Below are positions 1 through 8,589 of a stretch of 33,146 nt of DNA, piece by piece; position 1 is the first letter of the stretch; each line of letters opens with the position of its first letter. Source of the DNA: Streptomyces sp. ISL-87 (GTDB lineage Bacteria; Actinomycetota; Actinomycetes; Streptomycetales; Streptomycetaceae); the NCBI RefSeq assembly GCF_018614095.1, contig NZ_JAGGOY010000100.1, positions 1 to 33,146 on the forward strand, given 5' to 3'. The notes under the pieces are model-generated. The model made no database searches, was not told where the DNA came from, and saw only the letters and a list, made by a program, of their open reading frames with translations. A program made the translations under genes and the position numbers.

Positions 1-661
1 CGGGGCGGGGCGGGGGGCGGCGCCGGGGCGGGGCGGGACGCCGGGGCGGGGCGCGGCGCCGAGAGGCTGGCGGGCGCCGGCCGGGACGCCGAGCAGACAC
101 CAGGCGGGAACGCCGAGCAGGCACCGGGCCGGACGCCGAGCAGGGGGGCCGGACGCCGAGCAGGGACTGAGCTGTACGCCGCGGGGGAAGTCGGGCGTAC
201 GAAGGGCTGGGCATCGGGGCCTGGCGCCACCTGGGTCCGTCGGGGCGTTAGGCGGACGGCTGGCAGGACCGTCGGGGCGGGAAGCGGGACGTCACGCCTC
301 GGATCCCGCGCCGCGCATGCGGGCCGCCGACAGGGGGCCCGCGGCGGGGGCGGGCGCCGGGCCGGGCCCGGCGACAGTGGTGGCGGTTGCGCCGGCGCGG
401 CGGCCGGAGCGGCAGGCTCCGGGGCGGAGTCGGCGGCGCGCCGGGGCGAGGCGAGCGGAACCGGCACAACCGGTACAGCCGGCGGAACTGGCGGGGCCAC
501 GGCGGGGGCGCCCGCAGAGACGGAGGCAGCGAACCGGGACGACTTCACAGAAGGCACACAACTCTCCACAAGGCTGATGATCGTGATGTGCCGGTCACTG
601 TAGGAGGCTCGCGCGGTCGGCCCGGGCCCCGTGGGCGGGACTTCGTCACCTCCGCTCCGCC
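1..661. other. Gene-free GC-rich stretch
   Basis: No reading frame here looks like a protein. The frames that stay open are Arg/Pro/Gly/Ala-rich on both strands, as expected from extreme GC. The first 60 bases are G-rich runs of the GGGGC type, followed by an irregular short repeat listed separately. The stretch lies downstream of the phosphatase/kinase gene that ends at 662. I see no convincing terminator or promoter. Confidence 0.6.
83..163. repeat. Irregular direct repeat, 13-base unit
   Basis: The unit GGACGCCGAGCAG occurs at about 83-96, 106-120 (one base inserted), 131-143 and 151-163, so four copies lie 20-25 bases apart. It sits in non-coding DNA. The spacing is uneven, which argues against CRISPR and fits local duplication of GC-rich sequence. 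Confidence 0.7.
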
Positions 662-2524
662 TCAGCTCAGGCGGTAGACGGTCAGGGCGTCGGGAAGCTC
701 GTCGAGGACGAACGCGCTGGGGGCCTTCGCGTACTCGCCGTCGTAGGCGAGGGGCGTGCCGGGCGGGATGTCACCGATGCGCAGGCTGCGGAGCCGGGTG
801 GCGGTGTGGACCGGGGACCGGGTGAGCGGGCCCGCGAGGGCGGCGGCCAGCAGGCGCGGGCCGGGGCGGCCGCCGCCGTAGACGAGCCGGACATCGAGCA
901 GACCTTCGCCGAGGCTGTCGCGCCGACGGGGGGTGGGGCCGGTGCCGTGGTAGGTGCCGTTGCCGGCGAAGAGCATCCACACGCTCCGGGGCCGCCCGGC
1001 CACCCGGAGCCGCAGGGGCCGCTCGGCGCGCAGCACCCGCCAAGCCGCCAGCAGCGCCGCCGGTCCTCCCCCGATGCGTGGCGCCCACTCCAGGCGGTGC
1101 CTCAGCAGCTCCGGGTAGGCCCCGATGCTGAGGTTGTTCAAGAAGTACCCGGGTGCACTGCCCCCACCCCCGACCCCGCCGGCACCGGCCCCGGCCACGT
1201 CAGCACTGGCCCCGCCCACGCCGACACCGGCCACGTCGGCCCCGGCCACGTCAGCACCGGCGCCGGGTGCTCCGGCCCCAGCCCCATCAGCACTGGCCCC
1301 GGCCCCGGGTGCACCACCCCTACCCCCGGCCACGTCAGCACCGGCCACAGCCCCGCCAGCAGCGGCCCCCGCCACATCAGCACTGGCCCCGGCCCCGGGT
1401 GCACCGCCCCTACCCCCGGCCACGTCGGGACCGGCCCCGGCCACGTCGGCACCGCCCGCACCCCCGGGTGCGCCGTCCCCACCCCCGGCCACGTCAGCAC
1501 CGGCCACAGCCACGTCAGCATCGGCCCCGGCCACGTCGGCACCGTCCGCCGGCCCCGGGGTGAAGCGCCCGACGCCGACGCGGACGGCCTGGCCCGCGGC
1601 GACAGCACGGCAGATGTCCTCGTAGCCGGTGAGGCCGAGTTCCAGGGCGAAGTGGTTGAGCGTGCCGCCGGGGAACACCGCCAGCGGCACCCCGGCCCGC
1701 AGTGCGGCGGTGGCGCCCGCACTTACGGTGCCGTCGCCGCCGCAGACCCCGAGCACCGTGGACCGGGCCGCGGCCGCGGCCAGCGCCGCCGGCAGCCCGG
1801 GACCCTCGCACTCGATCAGCTCTGCCCGGGGAAGCCGCTCCCGCAGTACGTCGAGCCCCGCGTTGGCGGCCGTCCCCGATGCGGTGTTCACCACCACCGT
1901 CAGCCCCGCCCCGTCCGGCAGCGCGGGCGCCCCGGCCGCCTTCCGCTCGTCACCCGGCACGGCCCGGGCCTCTCGCGCGTCCCGCGCGAGCCGGCGTACG
2001 ACGAACCCCGCCGCCACCCCGAGCGCCGCGCCCGCCATCACGTCGGAGGGGTAGTGCACCCCGGTGTACACGCGGGAGAACGCCACGGACACCGCCACCG
2101 GGGCCATGGCGGCCCCCCACCCCGGGGACTCCAGCGCCAGCCCGGCGGTGAACGCGAAGGCCGACGCGGCGTGCCCGGAGGGGAAGGACGTGGTCTGCGG
2201 CTGCGTCACCAGCTGCCGCACCGCCGGCACCCCTTCCAGCAGCGGCCGTGGCCGGCGTACGGACCACTTCCCGACGGTGTTGATGGTCGCGGAGGCCAGC
2301 GCCAGCGAGGCGGCCCCGCACAGCGCGGCCTTGCGGGCCCGGGCCGACCCGAGGACGCCGATCGCCGCGGCGGCCCCACCCCACAGCACCCCGTGGTTCG
2401 CGGCCCGCCCGAGCCGGGGCAGCACCCGGTCGGCCCCGGGCCAATGCCGCCGGGCCACCACATCGAACAGCTGCCGGTCCCACTGCGCGACCGCGCCTCG
2501 CCAGGTCAGTTGCTGATCAGCCAC
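662..2524 (-). CDS. PAP2 phosphatase / diacylglycerol (lipid) kinase fusion with low-complexity insert
   Basis: 620 aa, GTG start. The N-terminal third is a membrane PAP2 phosphatase with the three-part signature: KWSVRRPRP near residue 86, PSGHAAS near 115 and SRVYTGVHYPSD near 150, with hydrophobic segments between. From about residue 205 a diacylglycerol/sphingosine kinase-type catalytic domain follows, with the GGDGT nucleotide motif near 262 and GGTLNHFALELG near 286. The family would dephosphorylate a lipid phosphate and phosphorylate a lipid alcohol at the membrane; the substrate is not known. Residues about 325-458 are an Ala/Gly/Asp/Val repeat (ADVAG-like) inserted between VGRFTP and FLNNLSIG, which are normally nearly adjacent. 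The ribosome site before the GTG is weak (GGGA), and the upstream DNA is repetitive. Domain calls are confident; whether the insert is tolerated is not. Confidence 0.85.
   Translation of the reverse strand: MADQQLTWRGAVAQWDRQLFDVVARRHWPGADRVLPRLGRAANHGVLWGGAAAAIGVLGSARARKAALCGAASLALASATINTVGKWSVRRPRPLLEGVPAVRQLVTQPQTTSFPSGHAASAFAFTAGLALESPGWGAAMAPVAVSVAFSRVYTGVHYPSDVMAGAALGVAAGFVVRRLARDAREARAVPGDERKAAGAPALPDGAGLTVVVNTASGTAANAGLDVLRERLPRAELIECEGPGLPAALAAAAARSTVLGVCGGDGTVSAGATAALRAGVPLAVFPGGTLNHFALELGLTGYEDICRAVAAGQAVRVGVGRFTPGPADGADVAGADADVAVAGADVAGGGDGAPGGAGGADVAGAGPDVAGGRGGAPGAGASADVAGAAAGGAVAGADVAGGRGGAPGAGASADGAGAGAPGAGADVAGADVAGVGVGGASADVAGAGAGGVGGGGSAPGYFLNNLSIGAYPELLRHRLEWAPRIGGGPAALLAAWRVLRAERPLRLRVAGRPRSVWMLFAGNGTYHGTGPTPRRRDSLGEGLLDVRLVYGGGRPGPRLLAAALAGPLTRSPVHTATRLRSLRIGDIPPGTPLAYDGEYAKAPSAFVLDELPDALTVYRLS
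1150..1552. repeat. In-frame low-complexity repeat within the lipid kinase domain
   Basis: The plus strand shows many degenerate copies of a CCCCGGCCACGTCAGCACC-like unit. On the coding minus strand they read as ADVAG, GADVAGA and GGAPGAGASAD repeats. The tract is about 400 bases and stays in frame, adding about 134 residues without a stop. Repeat lengths appear to be multiples of three, consistent with selection to keep the frame. Confidence 0.85.
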
Positions 2525-3190
2525 TCCCTGCGCCTACCCGGATGCCCGCCCCCAGAACCGGCCCCTCACCCAACCAGGCCCACCCCACCCCCAGACCAGA
2601 CCAGAACTGGGCATGAGAAACCCCGGCGGGCAGGGCCAGGCCGCAAGCCGAGTCGGAGAACGCCAGGCCCGCCCCGGCAAAGGCGCGGCCCCAGCCGAGG
2701 CAGACCGAGCCGGCGCAAGCCGCAGTCCCAGCCGGGGGAGGCCGAGGCAGCGCAAGCCGGGCCCCAGCCGAGGCAGGCCGAGCCGGGCCTGCCCAAGACA
2801 GGGCCAGCGGGCCAGGCCGAGCCGACGCAAGCAGCGGTCCCAGCCGGGGGGGGGGGGGGGGGGGGGCCGAGCCGGCGCAGCCCAAGCCAGGGTCCCAGCC
2901 GGGCCAGGCCGAACCGGCGCAACCCGCAGTCCCAGCCTGGGCAGGCCGAGGCAGGCCGAACCGGCGCAAGCCGCGGTCCCAGCCGAGGCAGGCCGAACCG
3001 GCGCAAGCCAGGGTTTCCAGTCGAAGCCGGCCGAGCCGGAGCCCAACCCACGCGCCCAACCCGGGTGGCCAGCCCACGCGGCCAACCGACGCGGCCAGCT
3101 CAGGCACCCAGCCCACGTGCCCAGCCCAGCGCCCAACTCAGGCGCCCAGCCCACGCGGCCAGCCCCGGCGCCGAACCCCCGCGCCCAGCC
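2525..3190. repeat. Gene-free repeat desert with two repeat types and a G21 homopolymer
   Basis: Positions about 2685-3015 hold degenerate copies of a roughly 35-base unit built around GGCCGAACCGGCGCAAGC and GGTCCCAGCCGAGGCAG. Positions about 3048-3190 hold a second, shorter repeat built around CCAGCCCACGCGGCCA. An uninterrupted run of 21 G lies at 2846-2866. Frames stay open on both strands (repeats of PAQAGPS or GLRRFGLP type) but none has a domain, a sensible start or a plausible composition. The stretch separates the surface-protein gene from the lipid phosphatase/kinase gene, both on the minus strand, so any promoter of the latter would lie here. Confidence 0.8.
2846..2866. repeat. 21-base guanine homopolymer
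   Basis: Twenty-one consecutive G on the plus strand inside the repeat desert. Such a run is prone to slippage and to miscounting during sequencing, so its exact length is uncertain. It could form a G-quadruplex. Confidence 0.9.
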
Positions 3191-4576
3191 CTACCGAGTC
3201 TCCTCGTCCTCCTCCAGAGGCCGCTTGCGGAGCAGGAGGGCCACCATGCCGCCCAGTACCACCAGGCCCACCGCGAGGGAGGCGATCACCGGGGTGGCGG
3301 CGGAGCTGCCGCTGGTGGCCAGGCGCTCCTCGTCCGGGGATTCGGCCGAGGTGGACGCGGCCGCGCCGGTGCCCGGGGCCGGGGCGGACAGGGCGCCCAC
3401 GCCCGCCGCGGTCGTGCCGGGCTCCGTACCCGGCGGGACCACCCGGGCCTGCGGCCAGACCACGGTGGCGGTGGCCGCCGACGCGGACTCGCTGGAGCCT
3501 GCCACGATCTGCGCCTGGGCGGGGATCCCGCTGGTGAAGACCCGGCCGACCGGCACCCTCGTGGAGCCCTGGACGCTGACCGAGGCCATCCCGTCGGGGG
3601 TGCCCGCCGGCACCTCGAAGTACAGCCGGCTGCCATTGGAGGCCGTGGCCAGCGGCCGCCCCTCCGCGTCCACCACCCGTACCCCCATGGCCTCGGCGGC
3701 CGCGTCCGGGGTGACGGTCACGCTCTGCGCACCCGTCCGCACCGTGACCGGGCCGAGCCGGCCGACGGGCCCCGACACCGGCCCCGACACCTCGCCCGGG
3801 TCCAGCCCCAGCGAGGCCGGCGGCTCCGGCATCCGCCCCGCCGCCCGCTGGAGATAGTCGGCCAGCTTCTCCGCCGCCGGGTCCGCGGCCTCGACCTGCG
3901 CCCCGTCCGCCAGCCGCCAGATCGCCACCTGGGTGCCGGCCGCCGCGCTCTCGGCGGTGAGCGACCCGGCTCCGGCCGCCTTGGCCAGACCGGCCAGATC
4001 GTTCAGCTGGGGGTACGAGTGCTCGAGGACCCAGCGGATCCTGCCGGCCCCTTCCCCGTTCCCCGCGAGCGGGCTGCCGCCCCACCCGATCTCCGTATAC
4101 CGGGCCTCGGGCTGGGCGTCGCCCCCCAGGCCGACCTCGTACGTCTGGAGCACGCCGCCGCCGTCGACCCGCATCTCGTACAGCCCGGCCGGGATCTGCC
4201 GGACCGCCCCCTCTCTGGTGTGCAGGACCGCCTGGCCATACGTCTTCAGCCCGTCCAGCACGGCGCTCGCACCCTCCGGTGCACGGCCCCCCGCCGGATC
4301 GGAGTCGGCGGCGGCCGCTGCCCCCGGCGCGGCGGCGAGGGCGGCGGCGAGCAGCGCCACCGCCCACGGCCGCCGCGCGGAGGCCCGAACCGAAGCCGCG
4401 GCCGGAGGGCCAAACGGAACGGCAGCCGGCACCACGGCCGGGACCACCAGCGGGACCACAGGCGGCCCGGCGGCCGACCCGCCCGGAGTATCCGTAACAG
4501 CGGGGTGAGGCTCAGCAGGAGCGGAGAAAGCAGAGGAAACGGAGGGAGCGGAGGATACGGGAACGGCAATCGACAC
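3191..4576 (-). CDS. TQXA-type thioester-domain surface protein lacking the thioester cysteine
   Basis: 461 aa, GTG start. A Pro/Ala/Val-rich leader of about 65 residues precedes a signal-peptide-like stretch (ARRPWAVALLAAAL, ending in an Ala run near 90). Residues about 105-250 match the Cys-Gln thioester (TQXA) domain of actinobacterial surface proteins: LKTYGQAV, IPAGLYEMRV, GRIRWVLEHSYPQ, GTQVAIWRL (Gln216). The Cys that should precede the VDL-like segment is Glu147 (LQTYEVGL), and the whole translation contains no cysteine, so the canonical covalent thioester cannot form. The C-terminus has a sorting-signal layout: LATSG near 420, a hydrophobic helix (VIASLAVGLVVLGGMVALLL) and RKR. LATSG resembles the LAxTG class E sortase motif with Ser for Thr. 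The true start may be downstream of 4576. Family assignment is strong; function without the cysteine is unknown. Confidence 0.85.
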   Translation of the reverse strand: MSIAVPVSSAPSVSSAFSAPAEPHPAVTDTPGGSAAGPPVVPLVVPAVVPAAVPFGPPAAASVRASARRPWAVALLAAALAAAPGAAAAADSDPAGGRAPEGASAVLDGLKTYGQAVLHTREGAVRQIPAGLYEMRVDGGGVLQTYEVGLGGDAQPEARYTEIGWGGSPLAGNGEGAGRIRWVLEHSYPQLNDLAGLAKAAGAGSLTAESAAAGTQVAIWRLADGAQVEAADPAAEKLADYLQRAAGRMPEPPASLGLDPGEVSGPVSGPVGRLGPVTVRTGAQSVTVTPDAAAEAMGVRVVDAEGRPLATASNGSRLYFEVPAGTPDGMASVSVQGSTRVPVGRVFTSGIPAQAQIVAGSSESASAATATVVWPQARVVPPGTEPGTTAAGVGALSAPAPGTGAAASTSAESPDEERLATSGSSAATPVIASLAVGLVVLGGMVALLLRKRPLEEDEETR

Positions 4577-4644
4577 AGTCTTCCCCTTCGGGCCAAAGAC
4601 CCAGGTGCCCGTGAGTACCGGGGAATCCTAACCGTCTCGAACAC

Positions 4645-5052
4645 TCAGACCACCGCCGCCTTCTGATTGGCCATCAGTGGAGTGTCCGTCTTGACGACCC
4701 GCCGGAAGGCCGCCGTACCGCGGTTGAGGTCGTGTCCGATGGCGATGGCGTCGATATTCGCCGAGAACCAGCGGTTTCCGTCCCCGTCGGGGGGATCCTC
4801 CCGGACCCGCAGCCGCCCGTGCACCACCAGCGGTTCGCCGACCGAAACGGAGCCTGCGAGATTCACCGCCAGCGTGCGATGCGCCCACACCGTGTAGAAG
4901 CTGGTGGTCCCATCGGTCCAGGCCTCCTTCTTCCGGTCGAAGTACCTCGGTGTCACCGCGAAGCGGAACCTCGCCGACGGTCCGCTCGGGCTCTCCTTGA
5001 AGTCGATCTGCGTCGCCACATAACCCACCAGCGTCACCATGGTGTCGTTCAT
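4645..5052 (-). CDS. ssbB: Single-stranded DNA-binding protein, short SsbB type
   Basis: 135 aa from the ATG at 5052, chosen because GGGGGAGGG stands 8 bases upstream and the protein begins directly with the OB fold (MNDTMVTLVGYV). The frame runs open further upstream only as Arg/Gly-rich noise. OB-fold landmarks include FRFAVTPRYFDR, an aromatic FYTVWAHR strand and GEPLVVHGRLRV. The C-terminus (ANQKAAVV) lacks the acidic DDDIPF-like tip that recruits replication partners in the main SSB. Streptomyces carry a second, short SSB (SsbB) linked to chromosome segregation during sporulation. Position next to two dynamin-like genes supports that identity. The gene symbol rests on length, tail and context, not on alignment. 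Confidence 0.85.
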   Translation of the reverse strand: MNDTMVTLVGYVATQIDFKESPSGPSARFRFAVTPRYFDRKKEAWTDGTTSFYTVWAHRTLAVNLAGSVSVGEPLVVHGRLRVREDPPDGDGNRWFSANIDAIAIGHDLNRGTAAFRRVVKTDTPLMANQKAAVV

Positions 5053-5150
5053 CCCGGCCGCCCTCCCCCACATTCCGTACCCGTACGGACCATCCGCACG
5101 AGGTACGACCATGCTGGCGCGACCACCGGAACCCCGCTGCGGCCTGTGGA

Positions 5151-6971
5151 CTACTGGCGGGTTGTGGACAACTTCGCCACCGCCGCGTACTGCTCGCGCA
5201 CCTCCCGGTAGCGCAGCAGCTCCGCCGCCACCGGTTCCAGCACGCGGGCCCGCCCGCACCCGGCCGCCGCCTGCCGCAGCCGCCGCTCCGCGTCCTGCCC
5301 GTAGCGCCTCGCCGGCCCGCGGGCAGCGATCGAGCAGGCCCATTCGACGAGCGGCCCGCCGACGATGCCGGCCACCATCAGCAGCACCGGCGGCATCAGG
5401 CTCGGCTCCAGGAACCCGACGATCTGCCCGATCAGCCAGAGCCCGCCGTAGATCTGAAGCAACGTCATGGCCGCCTGCGCCAGCACCGCGGCCGGCCACC
5501 ACGTGGGCCGCGGCGGCTTGACGCTGGGCACCGCGACGGCCGCGCCCAGCGTCACCGCGATCTCGTCCAGCGCCTCCGGCAGTCGTTCGGCGCCTCGCAC
5601 CGCGGTCTCCCGCACCGCCTGCGCCCAGGGGTCGGGCAGCCCGATGACCGCCTCGTCCGCGACCGTCCGTACGGCCTGCTCCACCCGCTGACGTGCGGTC
5701 ACCTCCTGCTCGACCGGCGCGTCGAACGCCGTGGAGGTGCGCCCGATCGCCGCGAGCGACGCCAGTCCGGCCAGCGAGCGCGGGGCGCGCCGGGCCTCGT
5801 ACCACCGCCACAGCCGCAGCCACGGCGTCCCGCACGCCTTCCCGGCGTTGCGCCGCCAGGCCCGCTCGGCGGCGAGCCCGGCCGCGTACGCCCCGACGGC
5901 CTCCGCCAGCCGGTCCTCGAACTCGGCGCGCGCGGCCTCGCCGATCTCCGGTCCCGCATGCCCGTCGGCGACGTAGAGCGGACGCAGGCGCACCGCCGTC
6001 CGGTCGACATCGGCCGAGATCCGCCGGGTCGCGGCGCCCTTCTCCTGAGTGAACTGTCCGAGCATCTCCCGCAGTTCCCCGACGCCTTCACCCGTAAGAG
6101 CGGAAAGCCCGAGCACCGTGGCCCCCGGCTCCCCGTGCTCCCCGAGCGCGATGCCGTCGTCGTCGAGGAGCCGCCGCAGGTCGTCCATTACGAGATCGGC
6201 GGACTCCCCGGGCAGCCGGTCCACCTGGTTCAGTACGACGAACGTCACCTCCGCGTGCCCGGCCAGCGGCCGCAGGTACCGCTCGTGCAGCACGGCGTCC
6301 GCGTACTTCTCCGGGTCCACCACCCACACCACCGCGTCGACCAGTGCCAGCACCCGGTCCACGTGCTCCCGGTGCGCGCCGACCGCCGAGTCCAGGTCCG
6401 GCAGGTCTACGAGGACCATCCCGCGCAACGCCTCGGCCTCCGAGGTCTCCCGGGGCCGGCGCCTCAGCCTGCCCGGGATCTCCAGCCGGTCCAGCAGCCC
6501 GGCGGCTCCGTCCGACCAACTGCACGCGATCGGCGCGGCGGTGGTCGGGCGGCGCAGACCGGTCTCGGAAATCTGCACTCCGGCGAGTGAATTGAACAGC
6601 GTGGACTTGCCGCTTCCGGTGGCTCCGGCGATCGCGACGACCGTGTGCTGCGGCGACAGTCCGCGCCGCGCCGCCGCCTCGTCCAGTACTCGGCCCGCCT
6701 CGGCGAGGGTCTTGCCGTCGAGGCGGGTCCGGGACAGCCCGACGAGCTGGCGCAGCGCGTCCAGGCGCATCCGCAGGGCCTGTCCTTCGAGGCTGAGCGG
6801 GGGCGCGGGCGCCTTGCCGCCGTCGCTGCCGGCGCCGGAGACGGCCCGCACGAGCGCGTCGTCTCCTTCCTCGCCGTCGTGGTCGTCGTCGTGGCCGAGG
6901 GCCGGGTGGCGGGAGCGAGCGATGAGTCCGTCGTCCCATCGGTCGTCGGCGTGGTCGGTCAAGGCGGTCAC
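5151..6971 (-). CDS. dynB: Dynamin-like GTPase with two membrane segments (DynB-like)
   Basis: 606 aa, GTG start, 4 bases after the stop of the upstream GTPase gene, whose last codons (AAGGAGAGG) supply the ribosome site. The GTPase domain has the P-loop GATGSGKS (116-123), conserved Thr residues in RRPTTAAP, the DLPDLDS switch II motif and NQVDRLPG as the NKxD-type motif. Two hydrophobic stretches near 490-560 (AAVLAQAAMTLLQIYGGLWL and SLMPPVLLMVAGIVGG) suit a membrane hairpin. In Streptomyces venezuelae a two-gene dynamin operon stabilises FtsZ rings during sporulation septation, and its second member is the membrane-inserted one, matching this arrangement. The name is inferred from architecture and gene order. 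An alternative is a generic YfjP-type GTPase. Confidence 0.85.
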   Translation of the reverse strand: MTALTDHADDRWDDGLIARSRHPALGHDDDHDGEEGDDALVRAVSGAGSDGGKAPAPPLSLEGQALRMRLDALRQLVGLSRTRLDGKTLAEAGRVLDEAAARRGLSPQHTVVAIAGATGSGKSTLFNSLAGVQISETGLRRPTTAAPIACSWSDGAAGLLDRLEIPGRLRRRPRETSEAEALRGMVLVDLPDLDSAVGAHREHVDRVLALVDAVVWVVDPEKYADAVLHERYLRPLAGHAEVTFVVLNQVDRLPGESADLVMDDLRRLLDDDGIALGEHGEPGATVLGLSALTGEGVGELREMLGQFTQEKGAATRRISADVDRTAVRLRPLYVADGHAGPEIGEAARAEFEDRLAEAVGAYAAGLAAERAWRRNAGKACGTPWLRLWRWYEARRAPRSLAGLASLAAIGRTSTAFDAPVEQEVTARQRVEQAVRTVADEAVIGLPDPWAQAVRETAVRGAERLPEALDEIAVTLGAAVAVPSVKPPRPTWWPAAVLAQAAMTLLQIYGGLWLIGQIVGFLEPSLMPPVLLMVAGIVGGPLVEWACSIAARGPARRYGQDAERRLRQAAAGCGRARVLEPVAAELLRYREVREQYAAVAKLSTTRQ

Positions 6972-6975
6972 CGTG

Positions 6976-8589
6976 TCACCTCTCCTTCTGCAGTAGGGAC
7001 AGCGCGGCGATCAGCTCGGCCTGGGGTTCCGGGGTCACTTCGAGGGCCTCCAGCGGGGCCAGCCGGCGGTCCCGTTCGGCGCGCAGCACCCGGTCCAGGT
7101 GGTCGCCGACCAGTTCCCCGCCGCGGTCGCGCAGCCGCAGGGCGGCCTGTACGCCGATCCGCTCGGCGAGTTTCTCCCCGGCCGGGCGGGCCCGCTTGCC
7201 GCCGAGGAGGGCGGCGACCAGCAGGGCCGCGACTCCGTCGGCGTCGGGCGCGGGCTGCTTGTCGAGCCGCGTGACTTCGTCCTCGGCGAGTTCCTCCAGG
7301 ACGCGCCGCCAGCGCCGTACGGCCATGCCGATTCGTTCCGCCGCTTCCCGGTCGGGCGCGGGCAGCGGGACCGCGCCGGAGGCCGGCTCGCGCCGCCAGG
7401 CCTCGGCGATCCGCTCGTCGGCGGCGGCCACGGCGCACTGGAGCAGCGCGGCGAGCGATTCGGCCAGCGAGTCGAGCAGCTCGTCGGCGCTGGTGTCGAG
7501 GGGGTAGCCGCGCCACCGGGTCAATGCGTCCCCTGCGAGCACGGCACCGTGGTCGAGCCGGTTACGGACCCGCTTGCCCTCCTTCCTGTACGCGTCCTCG
7601 ACGGCCGTGGTCAGCCGTACGGCGGCGGCGTGCTGGGCGGCGACGGCGGAGGCGAGCTCCGGCATCCGGCGCCCGAGGGAGTCCAGCGCGCCCAGCGCGG
7701 TGCGCCCGACGGCGTACTGACGGGCGGCCGGGTCCTGCACGTGGTGGGTGAGCCAGGCGAGCAGCGGCGCCACGGCGCTGGCCGGCAGCAGCCCGCCCCC
7801 GCCCGTCGACTCGGGCAGCTCGGGCACGGTGAACCGCGGTACGTCGCCCAAGCCGGCCCGGTTGAGCAGCGCCCCGTACTGCCGCGAGACCTCTGCGAGC
7901 ACCTGGTGCGGGACCCGGTCGAGGACGGTGATGAGGGTGGCTTTGTACTGCTTGGCGGTGCGCAGCAGGTGCCAGGGCACGGCGTCGGCGTAACGCGAGG
8001 CGGTGGTGACCATGACCCAGACGTCGGCGGCGCAGATGAGTTCGGCGGCGAGTGTCCGGTTCTCGACGACGAGGGAGTCGATGTCGGGGGCGTCGAGGAT
8101 GGCGAGCCCGCGGGGCAGGGTGGAGACGGTCTCGATACGCACCTCCCGTGTCGCGTGGGTGTTCCCTCGGGGGGTGTTCCGGGCGGCCGGCAGCAACTCC
8201 TCCTCCCCCGGCGGCGCCCAGACCCGCATGAGCTCGGGCAGGACGCGCATCCCGGCGAACCAGTGGTGATCATCCGGATGGCAGACGAGTACAGGGGTGC
8301 GCGTGGTCGGACGCAGCACCCCGGCTTCACTGACCTGGCGTCCTACGAGGGAGTTGACGAGGGTGGACTTTCCGGCCCCGGTGGAGCCGCCGACGACGGC
8401 CAGCATGGGCGCCTCGGGCGCCTTCAGCCGGGGTACGAGGTAGTCGTCGAGCTGCGCGAGCAGCTCGGCTCTGGTCTGGCGGGCGCGCGGGGCACCGGGC
8501 AGGGGCAGCGGCAGACGCACGGACGCGACCCGGTCGCGCAGGGCGGACAGGGCATCGAGCAGCTGAGGCCGAACATCCAAGGTCACCAC
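6976..8589 (-). CDS. dynA: Dynamin-like GTPase, first gene of pair (DynA-like)
   Basis: 537 aa. It starts at one of two adjacent GTG codons (8589 or 8586), and no clear ribosome site is visible. P-loop GGSTGAGKST at 67-76, RPTTRTPVLVCHPDD as switch I region, ILDAPDIDS as switch II, and ITVLDRVP where the specificity motif is expected. The C-terminal half is a charged, largely helical stalk without an obvious membrane span, unlike its partner. The two genes are 4 bases apart and so cotranscribed, with ssbB following on the same strand. Pairing of a soluble and a membrane-bound dynamin-like protein is the pattern of the Streptomyces DynA/DynB sporulation septum complex. Assignment to DynA rather than a general GTPase is inference. 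Confidence 0.85.
   Translation of the reverse strand: MVTLDVRPQLLDALSALRDRVASVRLPLPLPGAPRARQTRAELLAQLDDYLVPRLKAPEAPMLAVVGGSTGAGKSTLVNSLVGRQVSEAGVLRPTTRTPVLVCHPDDHHWFAGMRVLPELMRVWAPPGEEELLPAARNTPRGNTHATREVRIETVSTLPRGLAILDAPDIDSLVVENRTLAAELICAADVWVMVTTASRYADAVPWHLLRTAKQYKATLITVLDRVPHQVLAEVSRQYGALLNRAGLGDVPRFTVPELPESTGGGGLLPASAVAPLLAWLTHHVQDPAARQYAVGRTALGALDSLGRRMPELASAVAAQHAAAVRLTTAVEDAYRKEGKRVRNRLDHGAVLAGDALTRWRGYPLDTSADELLDSLAESLAALLQCAVAAADERIAEAWRREPASGAVPLPAPDREAAERIGMAVRRWRRVLEELAEDEVTRLDKQPAPDADGVAALLVAALLGGKRARPAGEKLAERIGVQAALRLRDRGGELVGDHLDRVLRAERDRRLAPLEALEVTPEPQAELIAALSLLQKER

Noticed and set aside
1150..1552. Possible CRISPR array
   Set aside because: Repeats are degenerate, lack unique spacers of constant length, and are read in frame as protein.
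806..4666. A 1286-codon plus-strand frame
   Set aside because: It runs antisense to the phosphatase/kinase and surface-protein genes and through the repeat desert; Arg/Pro/Gly-rich without domains. Antisense openness is expected at this GC content.
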